IMG/VR virus record: IMGVR_UViG_3300006037_000005
Span: 62,001-126,000 of that record
From: a virus
DNA length: 64,000 nucleotides
Direction: 5' to 3' (one strand)
The notes beneath the pieces are model-generated. The model worked only from the letters and a program-made list of their open reading frames with translations. It did no database searches and was not told the DNA's origin. This document shows positions 17,623 through 26,382 of this stretch, in pieces. The position numbers and the translations under genes are program-made. The first letter of the stretch is position 1, and each line of letters opens with the position of its first letter.

Positions 17623-18009
17623 TCAGATATATCGTAAACAATCAATATCGTGCGTACTGAGATATGCTTTGAAGGATGGATCATTATCTATTACAAAAAT
17701 TATATCATTCTTATCAAAAAGAGAAAATTGCCCAAGGAAATATGTGTTCAATATTAATATTTTTGATTCTATATATGATATTCCGTTTCTCAAGAAATGT
17801 ATATCATCAAAAGGTATATTATTATCTTTCAGTATGAATTTGAATTTATGCTTTAATTCAACATTGAATTCTGACAACATTATTATGTTGAATTTTTTAT
17901 ATAATTCTATCAGCAACGATTTGAATTTCTTATTTATATCATAAAAAAATTCTCCACTTTCTAATATTATATGTTTAAACACAATATTAGAATCAACAAC
18001 AAGCAACAT
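17623..18009 (-). CDS. hypothetical protein, possibly PIN- or HAD-like
   Basis: The 128-residue protein begins with a buried strand holding an Asp ('MLLVVDSNIVFKHII') and ends with 'DIIFVIDNDPSFKAYLSTHDIDCLRY'. Asp at the end of the first strand and a late 'VIDND' strand are seen in HAD- and PIN-like folds, but the full motif sets are missing. A plus-strand ORF covers much of the same region; the minus strand is preferred because it fits the operon. Confidence 0.5.
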   Translation of the reverse strand: MLLVVDSNIVFKHIILESGEFFYDINKKFKSLLIELYKKFNIIMLSEFNVELKHKFKFILKDNNIPFDDIHFLRNGISYIESKILILNTYFLGQFSLFDKNDIIFVIDNDPSFKAYLSTHDIDCLRYI

Positions 18010-18024
18010 AAAAATTCTTTTAGG

Positions 18025-18231
18025 CTATTTTTTCTTTATTTTGGCATAAACCTCTTTCTTGGAATGAGAAAGCCCATTGCTAACAATTGTACATTTGTCT
18101 AGGTGAAGGTGTGGTTTTATCTCTCTATATTTTGTGTCGGCATCTTTGTCTGAGCTAAGTAATTTTACAATATTCTTAAATTCATCTTCTGAAATTTCAG
18201 AAGATATTTCCAACAATAATTTATACATCAT
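18025..18231 (-). CDS. small hypothetical protein
   Basis: The 68-residue helical protein ('LLLEISSEISEDEFKNIVKLLS...' and a KKEVYAKIKKK end) is not recognised. It is the first gene after the strong terminator at 18247-18279 and so probably starts a transcription unit from a promoter near 18235. Confidence 0.5.
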   Translation of the reverse strand: MMYKLLLEISSEISEDEFKNIVKLLSSDKDADTKYREIKPHLHLDKCTIVSNGLSHSKKEVYAKIKKK

Positions 18232-18246
18232 TTTTATTTATGTAAT

Positions 18247-18279
18247 AAAGCCACCAATGAATAATTCATTGGTGGCTTT
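18247..18279 (-). terminator. strong intrinsic terminator after the VWA gene
   Basis: A perfect hairpin lies 7 bp after the stop of gene 18286-20553. The left arm AAAGCCACCAATGAAT pairs with ATTCATTGGTGGCTTT, leaving almost no loop. On the minus strand it runs into a T/A-rich tract. The stem is symmetrical, so it could act in both directions. Confidence 0.85.
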
Positions 18280-18285
18280 GATTTA

Positions 18286-20553
18286 TTATAATTTTATTTG
18301 TTTTTCTGATAATACGAAATTCATATCAAGATCTAGACCATCAATCCTCATAGAAAGTTTAGAATTTTCGATTTCTGAGAATTCTGGAAACCATTTCCTT
18401 GAGAGGATCTGAGAAAATTTCATAACAGATATTTCATTCATTAGTTCCTTCTTCATGATGTTTACATCTTTCCTATAAAGATTTATCCAATCACCAAGAA
18501 TTTGGCTCTTGGTTTTTTCATCAAATTTAGATAAGACTTCCGAAGTGGATTCTTTTTTAAACGAATCTATAGTGGGCTTCATCAAAGATTCAGTTATTTT
18601 TAATGATTTACCATCTTCTATGCTTTTCATAACATCCTCAACTTTTGGCAAACTTGAGCATTTTGCTATTTTAACCTCCAAAGAAAGTGCTGTGTAAGTA
18701 TCCTTAGTTTCCTCTTTAATGGTTTCTGGACTATATCCATTGAATTGGGTAACACCAATTGATTCTAACCACACCTCTGCATCAGCACCATACTCTTTAA
18801 TAAAAGATTCTGAAATCTTCTTGTTATCAAAAACTACTTTGTCGTAATAACCAAGAACTTTATTCATTGCCTGCATTTTCAGTAATTCATAAGAAAGCTG
18901 GCCCAATTTTGTGGCTGAAATTGAATTGACTTGTTTCCTGTTTACTATCGGCAGAGATTCTAAATCCAATATAATAAAAAATGTTCCTGTTTCAAAATCA
19001 GTATCTTTCTCTGTATCTGATTTATATTCAACACCATTTGAGGTCAAGAATTTGAGATCATTAGCTGTACAAGAAATAGGTAATTTCTGAACATTCAAAA
19101 GACCATCTTTCAAAATGGTGTAATTTCTGTAGATAAAAGAGGGTAACTGAATTAAACCAAAATCGTTTTTTGGTAATTTAACCACACCATCATATCTTAC
19201 CCTAACAGAAATATTGGCTCTATCTTCGTTGTATACAAAATCTTTTACATTGTGGCCAACAGTTTTATCATAGACAAATTCAGCTTTAGAATCTGCGATT
19301 TCATCCATTGTGGCTTTCATATCTGAAAGATTCTTAACATCTTTCAATTTAGAAATATCAGATTCAGTTACTTTTGTATTAACATCAGATCTTTTTGCAC
19401 CAATTCTGTTGTATACAAAGTCTTTATGCCCAGGATAAAATAAAATCGTTTCTGAATCAGAGAGATAATTCAACAATGATAAAACAGAAAATTGATCCGC
19501 TTTGATCTGAATCTTTTCTTTTGTTACAAAAGGCAAGACCTCGTTCCCAAAAAGTATAGATTTTAAACGATCTCTGAATTCATTGAGTTTCTGTTTACCA
19601 TATGAATTTGTATAAGATTTCAACAATTCCTCACAACGAAGTTCCATAAGCAAATCATCAACTTCATCCGTTCTAAATTTATCAGATAGAACATAAGAGG
19701 CTAGCAACAATTGCTCATTCGTAATTTTACCAATTTCTATCGGTGCTTCAAAATCATTAACAATTTCAATAAAATCGATGAAATCGACATTTGATGGTAA
19801 TAGAACTTCAGAATTTTGAACAGAATAAATTAGAATTTGGTCATCAATCATAGTCCAAGCTATACCGAATTTTGGTTGTGTGCCGATATTGATGAGCGTT
19901 TTTGAACTTGATAAATTTGAATTTGAAAGTTTTGCATCAAATTCTGGTTCAAAACTTTCAAAATTGGAAGAAAATATTTTATCTCCACCACAAATTTCAG
20001 CCATTTCCTGCATAGCTTTTGTATCAGCATAATAGCCATATTCAACAAAAGTAGAAGATTGTAAAATTGGTACTAGAGATTTCAAGTTATCTCTAACATC
20101 AGACCAAGAACCTTGGTTATGATAACCATCAGACAAGAAAACCATCGAAAATAGGGAATTCGGTCTATTAACTGAGATTCTTTCAATTATTTCCTTTGCT
20201 ATCTTCAAAGGTGAATCAAATGAAGTCAGACCAACTGGTTTTAACCATCTATCAACTGCATCATTAAAATCTTTAAGATCTTTCAATGATTTAATTTCAA
20301 CTTCTTCTTTTAGAACACCTGCTTCATTTTTACCAGAAAACCAAACAACGGAAATTGTGTGACCATCTTTCATAACAGATGAAAGTTTGTTTTTCAAATG
20401 TCTTCTTATGTTAGAAAGTTCTGATGACATAGAACCAGAGACATCGACAACAAAGATGTGATTGATTGGTAAAACATTTGGTTCTGATTTTTGTAATTGA
20501 ATTCTCGTTAGAGAGAAATTACTAATTTGTTTTCTTACTACCACTGTTTGCAT
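18286..20553 (-). CDS. VWA-domain protein (MIDAS-containing)
   Basis: This protein of about 755 residues has a von Willebrand factor A domain near the N-terminus: 'HIFVVDVSGSMSSEL' is a MIDAS motif (DxSxS). The Thr of 'VGLTSFDSPL' and the Asp of 'VFLSDGYHNQG' are the other metal-binding loops. After about residue 250 come long regions of unknown fold with beta-like and then helical segments. The ATG at 20553 is chosen because the protein then begins just before the conserved part; an ATG at 20592 is also possible. It lacks a signal peptide, so it is probably cytoplasmic and acts as a metal-dependent binding scaffold. The partner is unknown, and no MoxR-type ATPase is seen nearby. Confidence 0.78.
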   Translation of the reverse strand: MQTVVVRKQISNFSLTRIQLQKSEPNVLPINHIFVVDVSGSMSSELSNIRRHLKNKLSSVMKDGHTISVVWFSGKNEAGVLKEEVEIKSLKDLKDFNDAVDRWLKPVGLTSFDSPLKIAKEIIERISVNRPNSLFSMVFLSDGYHNQGSWSDVRDNLKSLVPILQSSTFVEYGYYADTKAMQEMAEICGGDKIFSSNFESFEPEFDAKLSNSNLSSSKTLINIGTQPKFGIAWTMIDDQILIYSVQNSEVLLPSNVDFIDFIEIVNDFEAPIEIGKITNEQLLLASYVLSDKFRTDEVDDLLMELRCEELLKSYTNSYGKQKLNEFRDRLKSILFGNEVLPFVTKEKIQIKADQFSVLSLLNYLSDSETILFYPGHKDFVYNRIGAKRSDVNTKVTESDISKLKDVKNLSDMKATMDEIADSKAEFVYDKTVGHNVKDFVYNEDRANISVRVRYDGVVKLPKNDFGLIQLPSFIYRNYTILKDGLLNVQKLPISCTANDLKFLTSNGVEYKSDTEKDTDFETGTFFIILDLESLPIVNRKQVNSISATKLGQLSYELLKMQAMNKVLGYYDKVVFDNKKISESFIKEYGADAEVWLESIGVTQFNGYSPETIKEETKDTYTALSLEVKIAKCSSLPKVEDVMKSIEDGKSLKITESLMKPTIDSFKKESTSEVLSKFDEKTKSQILGDWINLYRKDVNIMKKELMNEISVMKFSQILSRKWFPEFSEIENSKLSMRIDGLDLDMNFVLSEKQIKL

Positions 20554-20621
20554 ATTTAAAAATTTGATTTCTTGCTTTATCAAAACTGACATCTCCCATT
20601 GATATATAAAGAAATATTGTT

Positions 20622-21056
20622 ATGTTTTATTCTTTAATACCTTTATTGTTATCAGCCATTTGTTGTTCTGTTATGGATATATGTGTTCATAAATTCAAAG
20701 TTTCAATATTTAGTAAGATAAAAAACGGATTTTGGTATCAATGGTTTGATGGGGGTGATTCTTGGAAAAACAAATATGTTGATAGAATCCCCAAAAATGG
20801 TTTTGTCAAAATGAAAATTCTCGGTATTATTTTCAACAAACCTGTTCAACTATCAGATTCTTGGCATTTCTTCAAGATGTTGTTTGTCTGTTTCTTTATT
20901 TTATCGACAATTCTTGAAGGTTATTTTATGTACAATTGTTTCCGACCTGTTGATAATCAATTTTTATATTTTTCAGTCAAATATACCATCTATGGTGTTC
21001 TTTGGAACATTGTTTTTAGCGTATTTTATCGCCACATCCTTAAACTCAGATCTTAA
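20622..21056 (+). CDS. integral membrane protein
   Basis: The 144-residue protein has an N-terminal hydrophobic segment ('YSLIPLLLSAICCSVMDICV'). A soluble loop with 'WYQWFDGGDSWKNKYVD' follows, then two to three further membrane segments in the second half ('MLFVCFFILSTILEGYFMY', 'YGVLWNIVFSVFYRHIL'). The loop pattern looks like a membrane family seen in Bacteroidota genomes, so it may come from the host. It is divergent from the VWA gene and convergent with the sigma gene, touching its frame-restored end. Confidence 0.6.
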   Translation: MFYSLIPLLLSAICCSVMDICVHKFKVSIFSKIKNGFWYQWFDGGDSWKNKYVDRIPKNGFVKMKILGIIFNKPVQLSDSWHFFKMLFVCFFILSTILEGYFMYNCFRPVDNQFLYFSVKYTIYGVLWNIVFSVFYRHILKLRS

Positions 21057-21539
21057 TAATTTATTTTGTAGGAAGACTTTAATCTTGAAAACTCAGCCTT
21101 TAACAGTCCCTTCTGGTACATCATATTCATCAGCAAGTTCTTTATATTTATAGCCATCAATTATCTTAAAAAAGATTTCTGAATGTGTTTTGTTTGGATA
21201 GGATTTTATAAAATCTTCAAGCATTTTGGTGTCGAAATTGTTAACTGTTACACAAGATAGATCCATGGAATTTTCTTGATATGAGATATCAGAACATATT
21301 GGTGTTTTTGAAGACTTTCTATATCTATCAACAGACATATTTTTCATAACAGTAAAATACCAAGATTTGAAATACCCTTTCTCATCAACATAAGTATCAA
21401 GATATGACAAACATTTCAAGTTGGTATCCTGTATTAAATCTTCTGCTTGATCCCTATCGAAATTGCAAAGTTTAGATGCATATCTTTTAATATAATCTTT
21501 ATGGATCTTTACATTTGACACAAATTCTTCTTTCGTCAT
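21053..21539 (-). CDS. ECF-type sigma factor, C-terminus restored by a +1 frameshift
   Basis: The ORF from 21539 has ECF region 2 ('CNFDRDQAEDLIQDTNLKCL...FKSWYFTVMKNMSVDRYRK') and begins region 4 ('HSEIFFKIIDGYKYKELADEYDVPEGTVKG'), but stops at a TGA (21093) in the middle of the recognition helix. Skipping one base after GTT AAA gives GCT GAG TTT TCA, reading A-E-F-S-R-L-K-S-S-Y-K and ending at a TAA at 21053, exactly as expected after the 'GTVK' of sigma region 4. The extended form ends 4 bp inside the convergent neighbour. It may be a programmed shift, a mutation or a sequencing error. The product should steer host RNA polymerase to phage promoters. Confidence 0.68.
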
Positions 21540-21826
21540 GATTTCGTAAAATGTGTAAATTCAGACAAATAGTTATTGAATTCAATTTTTATGCACAATT
21601 CTTCATCCTTTGAAACAAAAATAAAAAGAAATGTTCCATCCAAACGATTAAATTCACAATCTTCGTGGCATATATCATATAATTCTAATTCATATTGATC
21701 AAGGAAATCATCCAAATTTCTGTAAACATCTGATTCATATTTAAATTTTTTTATGGATTCTTGCTCTTGCTTTATAATATCCTTGAACAATTTTTCAAAA
21801 TTGAAATATCTGTTGATATTCATCAT
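21536..21826 (-). CDS. small hypothetical protein coupled to the sigma factor
   Basis: The 96-residue acidic protein overlaps the sigma-factor start by 4 bp (ATGA). It is helical at first ('YFNFEKLFKDIIKQEQESIKKF'), then beta-rich ('GTFLFIFVSKDEELCIKIEF'). Because ECF genes are often next to their anti-sigma factor, a regulatory role is possible, but no anti-sigma motif or membrane segment is visible. Confidence 0.5.
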   Translation of the reverse strand: MMNINRYFNFEKLFKDIIKQEQESIKKFKYESDVYRNLDDFLDQYELELYDICHEDCEFNRLDGTFLFIFVSKDEELCIKIEFNNYLSEFTHFTKS

Positions 21827-21856
21827 GATGTTTTTATTTCAAAATTCTTAAATAAA

Positions 21857-21883
21857 GATTTGGCTACCATTGGTAGCCAAATC
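21857..21883 (-). terminator. intrinsic terminator after the PurA/PurZ-like gene
   Basis: A perfect 12-bp stem, GATTTGGCTACC with GGTAGCCAAATC, has a 3-base loop. It lies 33 bp after the stop at 21916 and before the next leftward gene. Confidence 0.8.
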
Positions 21884-21915
21884 AATAAAAATCAAATTAA
21901 CTACTAAACTAAATC

Positions 21916-23220
21916 TCAAATCTCAAATCTATCCTCTGTATATTTACCAGTTCCAATCCAACGCATTTTAACATTGGAGAATTCTTTTGAAGATTTTATG
22001 ACAGAATAAATATTTTCTTCTAACCAATCTTTGAATTTATCGGTAATAATATCTGTTCTCTCATTCATATTCCAATCCACATGGTTAGCAAAATTTACTG
22101 ATATGAATATTTTATGTGGTGTTTGATTGAAGATTATTGAATCTTCCAAATTTTTTTTAGAAAATGTTGCAACTCTTCTTGGTAATTTTGTTAAAGTTGT
22201 TAATGATGTTAAATCTTCGTCTGCACCACAACCAAGTCTAACATCTTCCCAAGTTATTTCTTTTTGATCATCATACCAATCACCAGAATATGAATCAACC
22301 TCCTGATAGTCGTAGTTACCAGATTGAACTTCAGCCCAAGTCAAGAATTTTCTTGAAACAATATCAATATATTTCTTGCTATTGATACGAATCGGAAATG
22401 TTCTAGTATTTAATGCTATATTGCCAACAACTGTGACAGGCAAAAACATATCATCAAGACCAGCAGAAACAGTCACATTTCTTGATGTGGTATTCGTACC
22501 AAACAAACCATAGCCATTAGAAAGAGGAAATCCTTGAGCAAGTTCCAACAAACCAGACTGACCTTGGGAAAGTCTCGTTAAAATTTCCCTTGGAACATCA
22601 CAGATAAACTCAGCAAGTTCTGGGACATCTTTAGCCAAAAGTTGATTTTTATCTCTCAGCACACGTCTTGCTCTAGTGCATCCAACACCACTTGATGTGC
22701 TACCAGTTGCATAAGTACCCTTGTGTTCTTCAATGGCTGGTTTACCATCAAAACCATATTTACCTTCTTCATAGAGTCTGTCGATATCTTGAACAATAGC
22801 TGTCATTGGAGAGATACCAATTTTGTTACGAGGGATACCTGTAATTTCAATTTCATTGAAAAATGCTTTCAAATCTATGATGCCACCTTGACCAATATAC
22901 ATTTTTTCGAATTCGTAATGGCGATGTGCATTTGAATTAAATTGTTTATAAACAATTTCTTTGCTACCATTGGCTCTATCGATTACAGTATGTGATGCTT
23001 GTGGTGCAAATGTATTACAAACAAATTGGAATTTACCAACATTTTGCATCGTAATAAAAGAGCCAAGGCTACCTTTGCCTGCAGAACCAGCACATGAATC
23101 GAGTATTACCGATAATTTACCTGATAAGAAAAATTCGTCTTCTTTTTTCATTTCTAATTTTTTTGGTGTTTCTTCTATTATTGCTTTACTACATGGGGGT
23201 TTCAATATAAATGGTGTCAA
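21916..23220 (-). CDS. adenylosuccinate synthetase family, PurZ-like (catalytic Asp replaced by Ser)
   Basis: The 434-residue protein aligns with PurA along its length. 'LDSCAGSAGKGSLGSF' (41-55) corresponds to the GDEGKGK loop of PurA, 'PQASHTVI' holds the conserved catalytic His77 (PurA NAGHT), and 'SSGVGCTRARR' and 'SAGLDDMFLPVTVVG' follow in order. The catalytic Asp of the GDEGKG loop is Ser46 and the Glu is Ala47. From memory of the PurZ literature, a small residue at this Asp position marks PurZ enzymes, which use dGMP to make 2-aminoadenylosuccinate for 2-aminoadenine DNA. It may instead be a diverged PurA. The gene is monocistronic, with a terminator 33 bp after the stop. M24 is an alternative start. 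Confidence 0.78.
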   Translation of the reverse strand: MTPFILKPPCSKAIIEETPKKLEMKKEDEFFLSGKLSVILDSCAGSAGKGSLGSFITMQNVGKFQFVCNTFAPQASHTVIDRANGSKEIVYKQFNSNAHRHYEFEKMYIGQGGIIDLKAFFNEIEITGIPRNKIGISPMTAIVQDIDRLYEEGKYGFDGKPAIEEHKGTYATGSTSSGVGCTRARRVLRDKNQLLAKDVPELAEFICDVPREILTRLSQGQSGLLELAQGFPLSNGYGLFGTNTTSRNVTVSAGLDDMFLPVTVVGNIALNTRTFPIRINSKKYIDIVSRKFLTWAEVQSGNYDYQEVDSYSGDWYDDQKEITWEDVRLGCGADEDLTSLTTLTKLPRRVATFSKKNLEDSIIFNQTPHKIFISVNFANHVDWNMNERTDIITDKFKDWLEENIYSVIKSSKEFSNVKMRWIGTGKYTEDRFEI

Positions 23221-23263
23221 GAAACTTCAGACGTTCCAATGGTAAATAAAGAAAAGGAACAGC

Positions 23264-25099
23264 ATGAACACCAATGATATTAAAATAGGAAAAGAATTTA
23301 TTGAAATTATACCGAACCAAGAATATTCCTTGAAGAAAGCATATCTTGGTTTTTATTGCCCCAAATGTTTAAAAGAAAAAACCATATGTTTATTGTCTGT
23401 TTTAAAAGATTATACCAATTCTGTTGGTTGTGGTTGTAGAAAGAAAATAGGGAAGCCTTTTATAAAATCAAAACCATTATCTGAATCAGAATGGGAAGAA
23501 ATATTTTCAAAAATACCCATACAGCCTTTGAATTTTAATGATCTTCTTGGTTTTACAATATCGGCTAAAAAACAAATCCCTTTTATTTGTGGTTGTGGTA
23601 AGATTTTTGAATATAATATTGGAAAGATAACAAGTTCCCATACAAAAACTTGTGGTAAATGCAATATAGTAAATCCAAAAGAAATCTCTTACAGCAACGG
23701 CATTTTGTATAATGGTACTTCTGATTCGATATCTTCAACTTTATCAAAAAATGAAGATTTTATTTGTGGTTGTGGTAATCAATTTAAAGCACCCTTTAAT
23801 TGTGTTGTTTCGGGGAAACAAAAATCTTGTGGTAAATGCAAAATTCTTTCATACCCATCATATATCGGAAAAACATTTGGTAGACTTAAAATTTTAGAAT
23901 TCATTGGATCAAAAGGCAGAATAAATGATCCAAAGAAATCGGAGAATTTCTTCAAATGTGAATGTTCGTGTGGCAATGTAAAAGAAATAACAACATCTGC
24001 AATATTAAGAAATGGATCAAAAGGAAAAATTTCTTGTGGTAAATGTTCAAATGTTGCAAAAGAAATTAGAATGGCTAATCCTTTTCCAGGTTTGCATGAT
24101 TACAAAAAATTGGAACTTTGGTTTGAAACACAATTCATAAAACCAATTGTTCCTATCAATGAATACACAATAAACAAAAACAAAATACCAATGCACTGTA
24201 AATTGTGCGGTGACGATTTTGATACATCTTTATATGATATTAAAAGAGGCAAAATTTTGAGTTGTGGTTGTTTATCAAACAGAATATCTCAAATGAACAC
24301 CGAAGTTGGAACATTTATAAAAGAACTTGGCTTTGAAATCCAATATGAACATTATCTTGGTGAAAATTTACATTCTGATATTTTTGTTAAGAATAAAAAC
24401 CTTGTGATAGAAATGAACGGAATTTATTATCACAAAGAGGCTACAAGATTAAGTGAGATTAAAAAATTCAATAAAGCAAAAGAAATTGGATATGATTTTT
24501 TAATGTTCTATGAAGATGAATGGAGAGATAAGAGAGATATTTGCAAAAATCTCATTAAACAAAAACTTGGTATAAATTCTGATATTATAAAATTAAGACC
24601 AAAGGATTGTGAAGTTAGAATTGTGAAATCACCATTGGTTAAAGAATTGTTTGAAAAATTCCATATACAAGGTTACAGACCATCAAGTTTTAATATAGCT
24701 GTCTATCATAAAGATAATCTAATAGCCTGTATGGCAATTAATAGACCATCAAGACAAAATATAAAAGAAGATTATGAAATTTCAAGAATGGTTTGTGATA
24801 CGAAATATAGGGTGAACGGACTTTGGTCTTTTTTGTTCAAATATATTGAAAGAACAAATCTGTTTACTGGAACTATTACAACATTTTCTGAAAACAGAAT
24901 ATCAAACGGAAACATATATTTAAATATAGGAATGGTGCATTGTGGTAATGTGAAATCAGATTATTATTGGTGTGACACAAGGAACAGATTCCACAAATCT
25001 ATGATGAGAGGTAAAAATGAAACTTTGATTAACAAAGAAAAAGGCTACCACAAGATTTTTGATTTGGGAAAGAAGAAATTCTCAACAGAGATCTTGTGA
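23264..25099 (+). CDS. homing-endonuclease-like protein with zinc-ribbon repeats and a Vsr-like nuclease domain
   Basis: The first ~340 of 611 residues contain five Cys-rich modules, such as 'CGCGKIFEYNIG...TCGKC', 'CGCGNQFKAPF...SCGKC' and 'CKLCGDDFD...SCGC', each with four Cys spaced as in zinc ribbons. They are probably DNA-reading modules. Residues of about 345-440 resemble a Vsr/restriction-like nuclease ('GFEIQYEHYLGENLHSDIFV', 'VIEMNGIYYHKE', 'YDFLMFYEDEWRDK'). The rest ('HIQGYRPSSFNIAVYHKDNLIACMAI...') is a C-terminal domain seen in phage homing enzymes. It is opposite in strand to both neighbours and stands alone, as expected for a selfish insertion. Confidence 0.68.
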   Translation: MNTNDIKIGKEFIEIIPNQEYSLKKAYLGFYCPKCLKEKTICLLSVLKDYTNSVGCGCRKKIGKPFIKSKPLSESEWEEIFSKIPIQPLNFNDLLGFTISAKKQIPFICGCGKIFEYNIGKITSSHTKTCGKCNIVNPKEISYSNGILYNGTSDSISSTLSKNEDFICGCGNQFKAPFNCVVSGKQKSCGKCKILSYPSYIGKTFGRLKILEFIGSKGRINDPKKSENFFKCECSCGNVKEITTSAILRNGSKGKISCGKCSNVAKEIRMANPFPGLHDYKKLELWFETQFIKPIVPINEYTINKNKIPMHCKLCGDDFDTSLYDIKRGKILSCGCLSNRISQMNTEVGTFIKELGFEIQYEHYLGENLHSDIFVKNKNLVIEMNGIYYHKEATRLSEIKKFNKAKEIGYDFLMFYEDEWRDKRDICKNLIKQKLGINSDIIKLRPKDCEVRIVKSPLVKELFEKFHIQGYRPSSFNIAVYHKDNLIACMAINRPSRQNIKEDYEISRMVCDTKYRVNGLWSFLFKYIERTNLFTGTITTFSENRISNGNIYLNIGMVHCGNVKSDYYWCDTRNRFHKSMMRGKNETLINKEKGYHKIFDLGKKKFSTEIL

Positions 25100-25116
25100 T
25101 AACCTTTCTGATGTTT

Positions 25117-25695
25117 TTATTGTCTGAATTTTGAAAGTCTCGATTCTGAAATAGATTTCTTTGGTTTTATCTCTCCGTTATATTCATCTATGGTAATATC
25201 TGTCTTACTACCAAAATCCCCAATAAATGTTTCTTTATCGAAATCCCAATAGCAAACATCGGCATTGTTGATGAAATTATAGAGTGTTCCATCATCGTAT
25301 TTTTGGATGTCAGATTTTTCTATACCACTATATGGTGGTGCATATAGCATAACTTGTTTGTCTGAATTTGTTGATATATTATACCAAACACCATCAGATC
25401 CCATAGCTTCTTCTATATCACGCTTTGAATCAATATTCCAGCCAGTATCATTCTGTTTTCTATATAATAGATGCATTTCATAGAGATCACCAGAATCCTC
25501 CAAATTAGATTCTGATATTTTACCCAAGTATTTTACTTCTTCTTTCGTCAACAATCTTGAAACAATACTGTCATCAATGTAACCATTATCATCAATATAA
25601 TCGTTCATTTTGTTTAATATTGGTTCTGTTATCCTATTAACTGGCATATTTTTTATTTTTTTTACCAAATCTTGTTGAATTTTTGTAAAATTCAT
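25117..25695 (-). CDS. hypothetical protein with C-terminal RLSKFR tag
   Basis: The protein has about 192 residues from the ATG at 25695; an ATG at 25647 overlaps the upstream stop by only 11 bp and is an alternative. The body ('MNDYIDDNGYIDDSIVSRLLTKEEVKYLGKI', 'DVCYWDFDKETFIGDFG') has no recognised domain. The last residues are 'SISESRLSKFRQ'. The same tag, preceded by I-x-E-S, ends five other proteins in the window. It is convergent with the homing-endonuclease gene. Confidence 0.6.
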   Translation of the reverse strand: MNFTKIQQDLVKKIKNMPVNRITEPILNKMNDYIDDNGYIDDSIVSRLLTKEEVKYLGKISESNLEDSGDLYEMHLLYRKQNDTGWNIDSKRDIEEAMGSDGVWYNISTNSDKQVMLYAPPYSGIEKSDIQKYDDGTLYNFINNADVCYWDFDKETFIGDFGSKTDITIDEYNGEIKPKKSISESRLSKFRQ

Positions 25696-26134
25696 TCCAG
25701 AATTTCTTTCTATCTTTATCATCCATAGTTGATTCTTTAATTTTGCCACCATTTTTATATGCTTCAATCTCTTCTTTAGAAAAATCAGAAACGATTTTAG
25801 ACATTTTTGGTGCACCTTCAAGAGAAGTCAATTGATTATCGGAACAATAGAATCTTTCACATTCTTTTGGTGCACCCTGTAGCGAGGTTAATTCGTTGCG
25901 GTCACAATAAAACCTCCAGGATTCTTTTGGTGAACCTTTTAATGAAGTTAATTTATTGTTAGAACAATAAAAAACCCCATCTACAATTCCGAATTGAACT
26001 GGAATTTCCTTTAATCCTTTATTTGAGATATCAACATACCCATTAACGTCGACTGTTAGATCGTCATTAATTATGTAATTATTGATACCCATTTCATTAA
26101 GCCATACTCGAATCTCTTCTCTGCTTTTTAACAT
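25637..26134 (-). CDS. leucine-rich-repeat-like protein (paralogue, tag lost)
   Basis: The 165-residue protein has an N-terminal cap 'MLKSREEIRVWLNEMGINNY', a strand 'LTVDVNGYVDISNKGLKEIPVQFG', then ~21-residue repeats 'CSNNKLTSLKGSPKE', 'CDRNELTSLQGAPKE', 'CSDNQLTSLEGAPKM'. The common tail 'FSKEEIEAYKNGGKIKES' follows. In its paralogues this leads into RLSKFRK; here it leads into 'TMDDKDRKKFWNEF' and a different end. The 3' end overlaps the next gene by 59 bp in another frame. Confidence 0.68.
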   Translation of the reverse strand: MLKSREEIRVWLNEMGINNYIINDDLTVDVNGYVDISNKGLKEIPVQFGIVDGVFYCSNNKLTSLKGSPKESWRFYCDRNELTSLQGAPKECERFYCSDNQLTSLEGAPKMSKIVSDFSKEEIEAYKNGGKIKESTMDDKDRKKFWNEFYKNSTRFGKKNKKYAS

Positions 26135-26155
26135 AATATTTCTATTTTTTTATAT

Positions 26156-26365
26156 TTATCTTCTTGCCACTATTTCAAATTCTTGATCAACATAGTTAGT
26201 ACACATACCATGGTTTTTATTAATAAAAATGATCCTATCACCATTGTGTTTATACGGATTTGCATATATACCAGAAGATGCATTCCTGTCTAAATGTCTT
26301 ATATCTAAAACAAGATGCTCTATAGTGTAAAGTTGTTTATTGATCTTATGTTTGTAGATATTCAT
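26156..26365 (-). CDS. small hypothetical protein
   Basis: The 69-residue basic protein has beta-like segments ('YKHKINKQLYTIEHLVLDIRHL', 'GDRIIFINKNHG', 'QEFEIVARR'), suggesting a small barrel fold. No family is recognised. It lies 21 bp before the LRR paralogue and 17 bp after the next upstream gene. Confidence 0.5.
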   Translation of the reverse strand: MNIYKHKINKQLYTIEHLVLDIRHLDRNASSGIYANPYKHNGDRIIFINKNHGMCTNYVDQEFEIVARR

Positions 26366-26382
26366 GGTTTATCATTTTGAAC

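Noticed and set aside
17540-17944. 134-codon plus-strand ORF
   Set aside because: It is antisense to gene 17623-18009, which fits the operon direction and spacing.
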